From CADEFQ01 sp035433705 (GTDB lineage: Bacteria > Pseudomonadota > Gammaproteobacteria > Steroidobacterales > Steroidobacteraceae): a stretch of DNA of 64,000 bases. Shown piece after piece: positions 32,768-40,903 of this stretch (position 1 is the stretch's first letter; each line of letters begins with the position of its first letter). Position numbers and translations under genes: made by a program. The notes under the pieces are model-generated. The model saw only the letters and a list, made by a program, of their open reading frames with translations. It was not told the DNA's origin and did not search any database. The DNA is taken from contig DAORVK010000012.1 in NCBI GenBank assembly GCA_035433705.1, forward strand, positions 1 through 64,000. Direction: 5' to 3'.

Positions 32768-33900
32768 GGGGCCCGAGCGTCACTCCGTTCCATGCCGGGG
32801 AAATCGGCACCCGGGGCGCTGCGCGCCTGCGCGCGGCTCTGCCGTTCATTCCGATGCACTATGGCCAGCCTTCGGCTGGCGCGCCTGCGGCGGCGATCGC
32901 CGCCGCACACCGGGCCCTCGATCGTGATCCGCTCGGCTATACGGAACTCTTCGAGTTGCGCGAGAAGATCGTTGCGTTTTACGCGGCGACCCACGGTGTC
33001 GACGTCAACATTGACCGCGTGCTGCTCACGGCCGGCGCGAGCGCGGCGCTCGTGGCCGCGTACGCCGCGATGTTCCGGCCGGGCGATCGCGTCGCACTGC
33101 TGCGCCCCGGCTACCCGGCGTATCGCAACACGCTCGCCGCGCTACGCCTCGAGCCGGTCGAGATACATTGCGGGCCCGAGCAGGAGTTCCATCCGACGCC
33201 CGCGCAGCTCGAGGCACTGTCGCCGACACCGCAGGGCTTCGTCATCGCGAGTCCGGCGAACCCGACCGGTGCCATGCTCGACTCGCGGCAGCTCGGCGCG
33301 CTTCTGACGACCTGCCGTGCGCGGGGCATACAGGTGATTTCTGACGAAATCTATCACGGCATCAGTTTCGGCAAGCGGGCGGTGAGTGCGCTCGAGCTCG
33401 ACTCGCGAGCCGTCGTGATCAACAGTTTCTCCAAGCTCTATCGTATGCCCGGCTGGCGGCTCGGCTGGATGATCGTGCCACGCGACTGGGCGGCGCAGAT
33501 CCACTCCTATCTCATCAACATGTTCCTGACACCTTCCACACTCGCCCAGCACGCCGCGATCGCCGCGATGGACGAGCACGAGGACCTCGAGCACTGGGTG
33601 CGTATCTATGAGCGCAACCGCACACGACTGATCGAAGGGCTCGCGGCGCTCGGCATCACGCACATCGTGCCGCCCGATGGCGCGTTCTATCTCTATGCCG
33701 ACATCGGGCACCTCACGCAGGACAGCATGCAGTTCTGCCTGCGCGCGGTCGACGAGACTGGCGTGGGCCTCGCGCCCGGCATCGACTTCGATCCCGTTGA
33801 GGGCCACCGCTTCGTGCGCTTCTCGTTCGCGGTGACCCCCGGGGAAATCGAGCAGGCGCTCGAGCGCCTCGCGGATTGGCTGCCGCATTACCGTGAATAG
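32764..33900 (+). CDS. Class I/II PLP aminotransferase
   Basis: 378 residues. The PLP lysine is K224 (NSFSKLYRMPGWRLGW), with ASPANPTGA and SDEIYHGISF as substrate and cofactor motifs of fold-type I aspartate-aminotransferase relatives. The C-terminal VRFSFAV contains the arginine that binds the substrate carboxylate. Specificity is not clear; aspartate, aromatic or branched-chain amino acids are all possible. The ATG at 32764 overlaps the GNAT stop codon. Co-translation with an acetyltransferase hints at modification of the amine product or substrate. Confidence 0.87.
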   Translation: MRGPSVTPFHAGEIGTRGAARLRAALPFIPMHYGQPSAGAPAAAIAAAHRALDRDPLGYTELFELREKIVAFYAATHGVDVNIDRVLLTAGASAALVAAYAAMFRPGDRVALLRPGYPAYRNTLAALRLEPVEIHCGPEQEFHPTPAQLEALSPTPQGFVIASPANPTGAMLDSRQLGALLTTCRARGIQVISDEIYHGISFGKRAVSALELDSRAVVINSFSKLYRMPGWRLGWMIVPRDWAAQIHSYLINMFLTPSTLAQHAAIAAMDEHEDLEHWVRIYERNRTRLIEGLAALGITHIVPPDGAFYLYADIGHLTQDSMQFCLRAVDETGVGLAPGIDFDPVEGHRFVRFSFAVTPGEIEQALERLADWLPHYRE

Positions 33901-33906
33901 CGGCGT

Positions 33907-35349
33907 TCAGGTATCGGCGTAAGCGAGGATTTGCCGCGCGAGCGCCGCGTAGTCACCGTCAAAGTGGTGCCCGCCTTCGAGTTCCAGCACCTTGACGCCG
34001 GGCCGGCGCACGGCCGGGCACGCCGAGTCTTTTTCATCGGCACCATAAAGACACAACACGCGCGCGCTGCTTCCCATCGCCGCGATTTCCGGTACGGTAT
34101 GCAGACCGTCGCCATCACTGCCGGGAATCCAGTCCGAGAGGTGAAACTCGAAGCTCGCTGTCGCGGAAAGGCCAAGGAGGCTGATCGACTGCACGCGCCC
34201 GCGTGTTTCCAGCGTCAGCCGGTTATAGATGAATGGCAAGACGTCGGCGCCGAAAGAGTAACCGATGAGGAGCACTTCGCTCCGTTGCCAGCGTTCCCCG
34301 TAGGCGCGTACGATGCGATCGAGGTCGCGGGCTGTGTCGCCGGGCGTGCGCGCGTGCCAGAAATACTTCAGGGAGCTCATCGCCACCACCGGAATGCCGC
34401 GCGCCGCAAGCGCACCGGCGACCTCCTGGTCGAGGCCGGTCCAGCCACCGTCGCCGGTGAGCAGCACGGCAAAGCGCTTGCGGTTGTCCGGTGTCGCGGC
34501 GAGTGTGGCGGCTTCCGTGGCGGGCACCTCGATCAACGGCAGGTCTCGCAGCTGCGGCGGCGACGGCGGCGGCCGTACGGCGCCAGCGGTGAGGGCGAGG
34601 TGCGCCTGTTGGAACTGCGGCAGCCAGTTGCGCTCGACGCCGAAGCCATGGCCCACTTTCGGCAAAGAGACAAATTCGCCGTGTCCCGTCGCTGCCACGA
34701 ACTCGCGCGTAGCCGCGGGATCGCAGACCTTGTCGACTTCGCCTTGCATCACTATCCAGCGCGTGCGATTCGATGGCGCAGTCCGATAGACGAGGCCCTT
34801 CGGCTTCGCCTCTGTCCCCTGCATCGTGTATTCGAGCCCGCTGCCTCGGCAGGGCTTGCGCACCAGGTCGAGGTCTGGACAGAAACCGAGGCTCAGCACG
34901 CCGGCCCAGGTTCCGGGCGGAGACTGAACCATCACTGCATACGCAAGTGTCGCGCCCGAGGAGTAGCCGGCGAGCACCGGCAGGTGGTACTCGTCGAGCT
35001 TCAGGCGCCGCTGCACGGCGTGTGAGAGCTCTTCGAAGTCTGCAGCGTAGTAGCGGCATTCGTTGTTTGGTGCGTTGATGGCAGTGCGATAAGTGCGCAC
35101 GTCGAGGCCGACGACGATCATGCCCTCCTCCACCATGTGTTTCGCCATGCCGACGACACCGAGGTGCCAGCCACCGTCGCCAGAGAGGAAGAGCACGATG
35201 CCCGCAGGCTTCGACTCCGGCCGGTAGACAATGACCTTGCCGAAGCGGCCCATTTCGAAACTCTGTTCGGCGACAGCCGGTGTCGCCCATGCATGAGCAC
35301 CACAAGTCACTGCGGCGAGACTCAGCCACACTACCCACCGGATTTTCAT
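33907..35349 (-). CDS. acvB: AcvB/VirJ-like periplasmic hydrolase, predicted aminoacyl-phosphatidylglycerol hydrolase
   Basis: 480 residues with a signal peptide (about 1-26) and two tandem alpha/beta-hydrolase-like VirJ domains. Nucleophile elbows are LAGYSSGATLAY in the first domain and LIGYSFGADVLPF in the second. GDGGW occurs in both (FLSGDGGWH, LTGDGGWTG), as is typical of the AcvB/VirJ family. A C-terminal GGHHFDGD supplies the catalytic histidine. In rhizobia and agrobacteria AcvB hydrolyses lysyl-phosphatidylglycerol made by LpiA/MprF. Its ATG overlaps the mprF stop (35346-35349), exactly the expected pairing. Confidence 0.88.
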   Translation of the reverse strand: MKIRWVVWLSLAAVTCGAHAWATPAVAEQSFEMGRFGKVIVYRPESKPAGIVLFLSGDGGWHLGVVGMAKHMVEEGMIVVGLDVRTYRTAINAPNNECRYYAADFEELSHAVQRRLKLDEYHLPVLAGYSSGATLAYAVMVQSPPGTWAGVLSLGFCPDLDLVRKPCRGSGLEYTMQGTEAKPKGLVYRTAPSNRTRWIVMQGEVDKVCDPAATREFVAATGHGEFVSLPKVGHGFGVERNWLPQFQQAHLALTAGAVRPPPSPPQLRDLPLIEVPATEAATLAATPDNRKRFAVLLTGDGGWTGLDQEVAGALAARGIPVVAMSSLKYFWHARTPGDTARDLDRIVRAYGERWQRSEVLLIGYSFGADVLPFIYNRLTLETRGRVQSISLLGLSATASFEFHLSDWIPGSDGDGLHTVPEIAAMGSSARVLCLYGADEKDSACPAVRRPGVKVLELEGGHHFDGDYAALARQILAYADT

Positions 35350-37937
35350 TTGCTCACGAGCTCCTTCAGGCCGCCGGAGATCAGGGTCGAAACGTCGTAG
35401 AGTGCCCGCGCGAGCTGCAAGCCGCCCGGCGAGGCCAGATAGCGCGGCTCCCATACGGGCAGGAACTTTTCCTTGTAATGACGCAAGCCCTCAAAGTTGT
35501 AGAACGACTCACCGTGGCGATAGAGGAAGCCGCCCATGCGATGCCACAGCGGTGCCAGCGCGCGCGATTCGAGCCCCGAGAGCGGCGCCATGCCGAGGTT
35601 GAACCAGCGATATCCCTGCGCGCGACCCCACAACATCAGCTCAATGAGCAGGTAGTCCATCGCACCCCCCGGTGCATCGCGGCCGAAGCGCATCAGGTCG
35701 ATCGACAGTTCCTCGCGCGTCGCGGTCGGCCACAGGTTTGCAAACGCAACGACGCTGCCCTCGAGACGCACGATCGCGATTGCGAACTGGCGCAGGTAGT
35801 CTTCGCTGAATGCACCGACCGAAAACCCCTTCTCGGCGGTAGCCTTTTCTTCCAGCCACGCATCCGAAATCGCGCGCAGGCGCGCCAGCAGCGGTTCGTC
35901 GCCCGGCGGCACAACCTCGAAAGTGGCGCCCGCGCGCTCCGCACGCCTGCGCGCCTGGCGCAGTTCGGCGCGTGCGCTGCCGTCGAGGGCGAACTCCGCG
36001 AGGGGAATGCGCGCCTCTTCGCCGAGCTTGACCAGCGAGAGCCCGAGATCGACATAGAGGGGCAGGCTCGCAGCACCGACCTGATAGAAGACTGTCCGTC
36101 CGCCGCGCCGATCGACGAGTTCACGAAATGCCCAGACGAGCTCCTGCTGCTGCGAGCCCGTTCCAACCGGATCGCCGAGCGCGATCCAGCTGTGGCCCGA
36201 TACCTGATACATCAGGAATGCGTCGCCGTCGCCGTGAAACAGTACGCGCTTGTCGCCGGCGAGTACGGCGTTCGCGAGGCTCGCGTCCGCCTGCGCGAGC
36301 GCCGCAGCGATGCGCGCTGCGTCCGGCGCCTCCGGCACATGCGGCTCTGCCGGCGCCGGCCGCAGCAGATTCGCCGCCACGAGCCCCGCGAGCACGACGA
36401 CCACGGCGAGCGAGGCGCGCAATATCCGCGGTGCATCGCCGTGCATCGCGAAAGTCCACCACAGCTCGTTCGAGTAGGGCACGTGGCGGTTGGCGAGAAA
36501 GCCGATCCACACCGACAGCACAACGATGATCCCGGTGCTCGCGAGCCAGCCCGGCGTGAAGCGCTGGCTCATGATGGAAGCTGGGCGATAGAACGCTGTG
36601 GCCGAGAGCAAAGTGACCAGCAGCACGACGGCGAGGTAAGACGCCTCCTCGAAATCGAAACCCTTGAGCAACGACGCGGCGACGCCGGCGACGAGCAGCC
36701 ATGCGGTCAGGTACCAGGCGGCGCGCAGGCGACGGAACAGACCGCGTGCGAGGACGAGGAGGCCGACCCCGATAACGCTCCCTGCGAGATGCGACAGCTC
36801 GAGCAGCGGCAGCGGCACGATGCGGCGAATCTCGCGGATTCGGCCGTCGAGCGCCGGTGTCGCCCCCGAGACCAGCAGAACGGCGCCCGCGACGAACACG
36901 AGGACACCGATCAACTGCGGCGCGATGGGCAGCAGGAGCGGTGTAATCCACCCGCCCGCCGCGCGCCGCATGTGCGCGAGCCGCAAGCGCTGCAGATACA
37001 GCTCGTGCAGCAGGAGCGCCGTCGCGGCAAGCGCGAGCGGCGCCAGATAGTAGAGGCCGCGCCAGGCGAGCAGCGCGCCGAGCAGCTCCGGTGGCGGCGC
37101 GTGGGGCAGCGCGAGCAACAGGATCGTTTCGAATACACCTAGACCGCCCGGAACCTGGCTCACGATGCCGCCCACGACTGCAATCGCGTAGATGCCGGCG
37201 AACGTCGGGAAATCGATCGCGGCCGACTGCGGCAACAGCACCCAGAGTACCGCGGCTGACGCGGACAGGTCTGCGACTCCGACAGCGAGCTGCGCGCTGG
37301 CCAGACGCGCCCCGGGCGGGCGCACCTCCCACGGGCCGATAGCGAGCGGCCGCCGAGCGAGCGACGCCCACGCCACATAGGTTGCGACGAGCCCGAGCAG
37401 CACGACGCCGAACAACTGCGACCAGATGTGACCGAGGTGCAGCGCCGTCGTGCCCGGCACGGCGTAGAGTGCCGCCACTCCGCCGAGCACACCGAGACCG
37501 AGCGCAGTGGTCAACGCACAGAAAGTCGCAATCGTCGCGACGTCGATGGCGGTGAGCCCCTGCGTCGAGTAGATGCGATAGCGCACCGCCGTACCCGTGA
37601 AAGCCGCGAGACTCAGGTTGTGACCGAATGCGTACGCAATGAACGACGTCAGCGCAATGCGCGGATACGGTACCGGCTTGCCGACGTAGCGCACGCCGAG
37701 TGCGTCATAGCACGTGAGCAGCAGATAGCTCGACAGGGTGAAGACCGCGGCTGCAACCATTGCCGGTGCGGGGATCTGTCGCAGCTCCACCACGATGTCC
37801 CGCAGGTGGTAGTGCTCGAGCACATGGTGCAGTACCGCGATGACGAGCGCGAACGCGAGCACGGATACCGCCGGCGCGATCCACTTGCGCCATACGACCG
37901 TAGTGTCGATGGCGGCGGCGCCCTCTGCAGGAGACAT
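35346..37937 (-). CDS. mprF: Aminoacyl-phosphatidylglycerol synthase/flippase (MprF/LpiA)
   Basis: 863 residues, normal for MprF. The first half is a multi-spanning flippase domain (LTSFIAYAFGHNLSLAAFTGTAVRYRIYS, VSQVPGGLGVFETILL). After further membrane segments, the last about 300 residues form the soluble GNAT-like DUF2156 synthase domain (KRVLFHGDGDAFLMYQVSGHSWIALGDPVG, YLLIELMLWGRAQGYRWFNLGMAPLSG). It transfers an amino acid, usually lysine, from tRNA to phosphatidylglycerol and flips the product, lowering membrane negative charge against cationic peptides. It is translationally coupled to acvB, whose product reverses the modification. Confidence 0.94.
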   Translation of the reverse strand: MSPAEGAAAIDTTVVWRKWIAPAVSVLAFALVIAVLHHVLEHYHLRDIVVELRQIPAPAMVAAAVFTLSSYLLLTCYDALGVRYVGKPVPYPRIALTSFIAYAFGHNLSLAAFTGTAVRYRIYSTQGLTAIDVATIATFCALTTALGLGVLGGVAALYAVPGTTALHLGHIWSQLFGVVLLGLVATYVAWASLARRPLAIGPWEVRPPGARLASAQLAVGVADLSASAAVLWVLLPQSAAIDFPTFAGIYAIAVVGGIVSQVPGGLGVFETILLLALPHAPPPELLGALLAWRGLYYLAPLALAATALLLHELYLQRLRLAHMRRAAGGWITPLLLPIAPQLIGVLVFVAGAVLLVSGATPALDGRIREIRRIVPLPLLELSHLAGSVIGVGLLVLARGLFRRLRAAWYLTAWLLVAGVAASLLKGFDFEEASYLAVVLLVTLLSATAFYRPASIMSQRFTPGWLASTGIIVVLSVWIGFLANRHVPYSNELWWTFAMHGDAPRILRASLAVVVVLAGLVAANLLRPAPAEPHVPEAPDAARIAAALAQADASLANAVLAGDKRVLFHGDGDAFLMYQVSGHSWIALGDPVGTGSQQQELVWAFRELVDRRGGRTVFYQVGAASLPLYVDLGLSLVKLGEEARIPLAEFALDGSARAELRQARRRAERAGATFEVVPPGDEPLLARLRAISDAWLEEKATAEKGFSVGAFSEDYLRQFAIAIVRLEGSVVAFANLWPTATREELSIDLMRFGRDAPGGAMDYLLIELMLWGRAQGYRWFNLGMAPLSGLESRALAPLWHRMGGFLYRHGESFYNFEGLRHYKEKFLPVWEPRYLASPGGLQLARALYDVSTLISGGLKELVSK

Positions 37938-38066
37938 GGTCGTTGAGCGTACGGCAAACCGTGCAGTCGCACCTTAAATTTCTGTAATGACCCGAACCGC
38001 GATACCGGCCGGAGTTCCAATGACAAGTGCGGCGAGAGTGTCCGGATGCCGCGTTGGAGGTGTGTC

Positions 38067-38543
38067 ATGTCGAAGCGATCCTTGATCCTTCCCGTCGCTG
38101 CCGTGGCGATCGCGCTTGGCGGCTGCGCCACGTCGGGGCACGGCTACGGTGAGACGCGCCGCGGGGGCGAGCATGTCGACTTCGCCTGGACTTCGAGCGG
38201 CGCGCACGAGGGCACCATGACCGCAACGCTCGCCGACGGCATTGCCTACAGCGGCCCATACTTCCAGATCACGCGCGATTCGACGGTCGAGCGCCTCACG
38301 CCGCTCTGGTATGGCTGGCGCGGTGCGTGGCGCGGCTGGCCCTACTGGGGACCTGAACCGGGTCTCGCCTTTGTGACCCACTACTCCGGCAAGGTCGTCG
38401 CGAATCTGGTCGGGCCGAATGACAGGCACATGCGGTGCCATTTCCGGTTGAAGCACCCCTCCTCAGAGATGGCCGGTGGCGGGGTCGGCAAGTGCCAGTT
38501 CGCAGACGGCGAGACGATCGACGCCCAGTTCCCCGCCGCCTGA
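38067..38543 (+). CDS. Small predicted lipoprotein, unknown function
   Basis: 158 residues. The signal peptide ends with a lipobox (IALGGC, Cys19 or so), giving a likely membrane-anchored lipoprotein. The mature part is rich in Trp and Gly (LWYGWRGAWRGWPYWG) and predicted beta-strands (VVANLVGPNDRHMRCHFRL) and ends with a Cys-containing strand (GGVGKCQFADGETIDAQF). A strong GGAGG ribosome-binding site precedes the ATG at 38067. No homologue is recognised by eye, although the repeated short strands resemble small envelope-stress proteins. It is followed 9 bp later by another small envelope protein. Confidence 0.75.
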   Translation: MSKRSLILPVAAVAIALGGCATSGHGYGETRRGGEHVDFAWTSSGAHEGTMTATLADGIAYSGPYFQITRDSTVERLTPLWYGWRGAWRGWPYWGPEPGLAFVTHYSGKVVANLVGPNDRHMRCHFRLKHPSSEMAGGGVGKCQFADGETIDAQFPAA

Positions 38544-38552
38544 GGGCTCCAC

Positions 38553-38909
38553 ATGTATGCCATAGCCCGCCTGATCGCGGCTGCCGCCGCCGGCGCCATC
38601 GTCGTCTTCGCGTTTTTCGTCTTCCTGAAACCCGTAAAGGTGACGCCGCCCGCCGAGGATGCGCTCGTGCAGCATGTCGACCTGACGCGCATCGTGTCCT
38701 TCACCGACGTCGATTCGAGGACTTTCGACGTCGTGGACGACGCGGGCAGGCACTACAGGATGGCGTTCACCGAAGCCTGTCCAGGCCTTGCGCAGGCGAA
38801 AACATTTTCACTGGTCACCGAGGACTATCGCGACCTCGACCGATTCACCGGCATCGCCGTGAACGGGCGGGTTTGCACCTTCAGGGATTTCTCGCCGTGG
38901 AGCCGTTGA
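38553..38909 (+). CDS. Small membrane-anchored or exported protein, unknown function
   Basis: 118 residues. One N-terminal hydrophobic helix (IARLIAAAAAGAIVVFAFFVFL) serves as anchor or uncleaved signal. The periplasmic part has the pattern RIVSFTDVDSRTFDVVDDAGRHY, CPGLAQAKTF and NGRVCTFRDF, with two cysteines that could pair. This layout is reminiscent of DUF6491-type proteins, but that is a tentative impression. It lies 9 bp after the lipoprotein gene and is probably co-transcribed with it. Confidence 0.65.
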   Translation: MYAIARLIAAAAAGAIVVFAFFVFLKPVKVTPPAEDALVQHVDLTRIVSFTDVDSRTFDVVDDAGRHYRMAFTEACPGLAQAKTFSLVTEDYRDLDRFTGIAVNGRVCTFRDFSPWSR

Positions 38910-39244
38910 TGCGGCACCCTGCGACCCGATGGCCAGAGGCATCGGCTCGGCGGTGCGCGCAGGGTGCCCGCTGCACTTTCCTGACACGCGCGGCAGCGAC
39001 TCTTCGATCGATTCGACGAAGCGCATTCCCGGCGCGATAGACCGTTCGTCCGCCATCAGTGCGCCTCTCCGTTGAACGCTATTGTTCACGGCAATGAGAG
39101 CGGTCGCGGCGATCCTCCCGCTGTTCTTGCTGGCTTCGGCCGCGGAGGGGCAGAGTACATCTCACGGCGATGCCGCACGCGCCGTCGTCCATGACGGCGG
39201 TTTCGATGGTCGCCCTTTCGCGCTACATTGAAGGGACTTTCGTC
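38910..39244. other. 335-bp region without a firmly supported gene
   Basis: Lies between the small membrane-protein gene and the Tat-exported epimerase. It holds a possible 45-codon reading frame (39094-39231). On the minus strand a short frame reads MADERSIAPGMRFVESIEESL from about 39053 but runs into the preceding gene and could be a gene remnant. The upstream half (38910-39090) shows no other structure. Confidence 0.5.
39094..39231 (+). CDS. Possible 45-residue secreted peptide
   Basis: ATG 39094 to TGA 39231. The first 19 residues (RAVAAILPLFLLASAAEG) look like a cleavable signal peptide, followed by a short polar tail. There is no convincing ribosome-binding site. It ends 13 bp before the epimerase start. 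It could be a genuine small secreted peptide, an upstream leader frame, or a truncated remnant. Support is weak. Confidence 0.25.
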   Translation: MRAVAAILPLFLLASAAEGQSTSHGDAARAVVHDGGFDGRPFALH

Positions 39245-40333
39245 ATGCGCAGTCGCCGCGACATCATTCGGCTCGGACTCGGAGCTACCGCCGTGGCGAC
39301 GTTCCACCGCGCACTCGCTGCGGAGCGTGCCCCGAGAACGCTGCTCATCCTCGGAGGCACGGGCTTTCTCGGTCCCCACCTGACCACCCGCGCGCTCGGG
39401 CGTGGCTGGCAAGTGACACATTTCAACCGAGGCAAGCGGGACGCGGACGGTGTCCCCGGCGTTGAAACGCTGCACGGCGATCGCAAGGGTCAGATCGAAA
39501 CGCTGCGCGATCGCAAGTGGGACGCCGTCATCGACAACACGGGCTACATTCCGAAGTACGTCAAGCAGTCCGCGGAGTTGCTGGCGCCAAACGTCGGCTA
39601 CTGCCTTTTCGTGTCGAGCATTTCGGCCTACGCGGGCTTTACAGCACCGAACGACGAGGCCTCGCCGACCAGCAAGCTCGCGGACATCGAGGAAGAGAAG
39701 GTCACCAACGAGACCTACGGCCCGATGAAGGCGCTATGCGAGACCTACACAATGGGAGCCTTCACCGATCGAGCGTGCGTCGTGCGTCCAGGCTACATCG
39801 TCGGGCCCCTCGATCCCACCGACCGATTCACCTATTGGCCGGTGCGCGCTGCGCGCGGCGGGGAAATGCTCGGGCCCGGCACGCCACAGGATCCGATCCA
39901 GATCATCGATGTGCGCGATCTCACGGCGTGGATGCTGCGGCTCGTCGATGATCGCGCGACCGGCTACTACAATGCCGTGACGCGACCGCGCGAGTACACA
40001 ATTGGCGACCTCGTGCGCGCAAGCCTCGAGGCCTCACCGGGAAGCGGCACGAAAGTGACCTGGGTTCCCGAGAGTTTCCTTTTGAATCGGTGGAAGTCCG
40101 AAGAAGTGGACATGCCGCCATGGTCCCCGATGGGCGGCGAATCTGCGGGCGCGTCACTTACCTCAAGTGATCGCGCACGAGCCGCGGGGCTTAGGACACG
40201 GCTCCTGTCGGAAACGGTGCGCGATACGCTTGCGTGGTTTCGGACCCTGCCTGAAGAGCGTCAGGCGAACCTCAAGGCCGGCATCCATCCAGCGGTTGAA
40301 GCCGCCACCCTCGAGGCGTGGCATGGAAGATAA
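39245..40333 (+). CDS. Tat-exported NAD-dependent epimerase/dehydratase
   Basis: 362 residues. The N-terminus has a twin-arginine signal (SRRDIIRLGLGATAVATF), so the protein is probably exported folded with its cofactor. The Rossmann fold begins LLILGGTGFLGPHLTTRAL (GxxGxxG), followed by DNTGYIPKYVKQ, VSSISAYAG and an atypical active-site stretch around NETYGPMKALCE, where Y and K stand in YxxxK spacing. GYIVGPLDPTDRFTYWP fits extended SDR sugar-nucleotide or RNA-binding-type epimerases. The ATG at 39245 follows GAAGGGA. A periplasmic SDR is unusual; several secreted members exist but their substrates are unclear. A palindromic repeat follows at 40338. Confidence 0.82.
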   Translation: MRSRRDIIRLGLGATAVATFHRALAAERAPRTLLILGGTGFLGPHLTTRALGRGWQVTHFNRGKRDADGVPGVETLHGDRKGQIETLRDRKWDAVIDNTGYIPKYVKQSAELLAPNVGYCLFVSSISAYAGFTAPNDEASPTSKLADIEEEKVTNETYGPMKALCETYTMGAFTDRACVVRPGYIVGPLDPTDRFTYWPVRAARGGEMLGPGTPQDPIQIIDVRDLTAWMLRLVDDRATGYYNAVTRPREYTIGDLVRASLEASPGSGTKVTWVPESFLLNRWKSEEVDMPPWSPMGGESAGASLTSSDRARAAGLRTRLLSETVRDTLAWFRTLPEERQANLKAGIHPAVEAATLEAWHGR

Positions 40334-40337
40334 GCAT

Positions 40338-40410
40338 TGGTGCCGGGTTTTCGGTTATTCGGTTATTTGACCGAAGCGCAAATAACCGAATAACCGAAAA
40401 CCCGGCACCA
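40338..40410. repeat. Long palindromic repeat, copy 2 of 3
   Basis: Arms 40338-40367 and 40381-40410 are perfect 30-bp inverted repeats identical to copy 1. The 13-nt centre is TGACCGAAGCGCA, which extends the stem by two base pairs. It lies 4 bp after the epimerase stop and 31 bp before the next start, between co-directional genes. Confidence 0.9.
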
Positions 40411-40441
40411 CTTCGGTCCCTTCGGGCATACTGGCCCGGAC

Positions 40442-40834
40442 ATGCGCTGCTCGCCGATCGCCAGATACCTGTCCCTGCTCGCCATCGCGCTACTCCTCAT
40501 GCGGGTGGGCGAGGCGCATCTGCATCTGTGCCTCGACGGGCTGGACCGCGCTGCGGTCATGCATGTCGACGACGCCCCGACGCACAACGGCGCGCAATCA
40601 TCCATTGACGGCCACAGCGATATCGACGTCGATCTGTCGGCTCTGCCTTGGGTCAAGAATGCCGCCGCAGATGACCAATCGCTCGCGGTGCCCGGTCTGT
40701 TCGTGCTGACGGCCTGGCTGCTCGCCCTGCTCCTGCCGGCACTGAAAACCATTGTCCTTCCCGCACAGCTTCGCCTGCCTGTCCCCGATCCTGTACTGAG
40801 TCTGCGCCCGCCGCTGCGCGGACCACCTCGCTGA
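40442..40834 (+). CDS. Small exported protein at head of heavy-metal efflux operon (CzcI-like position)
   Basis: 130 residues. A signal or anchor helix (YLSLLAIALLLMRV) is followed by AHLHLCLDG and a His/Asp-rich stretch (MHVDD, THNG, DGHSDIDVDLS) that could bind metal. A second membrane helix (FVLTAWLLALLLPAL) and a Pro/Arg-rich end (RPPLRGPPR) complete it. Small secreted proteins of this kind often precede czcC (CzcI-like or DUF2946-like). It lies 69 bp upstream of the outer-membrane factor gene and is probably part of that operon. The function is inferred from position and composition. Confidence 0.65.
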   Translation: MRCSPIARYLSLLAIALLLMRVGEAHLHLCLDGLDRAAVMHVDDAPTHNGAQSSIDGHSDIDVDLSALPWVKNAAADDQSLAVPGLFVLTAWLLALLLPALKTIVLPAQLRLPVPDPVLSLRPPLRGPPR

Positions 40835-40903
40835 CAACCTCCCAGCGCCTGTAGCCAGTTGATCTGTACGCGCCCGCAAGTGCGTGCAGCAGGAGGTTTT
40901 CCG

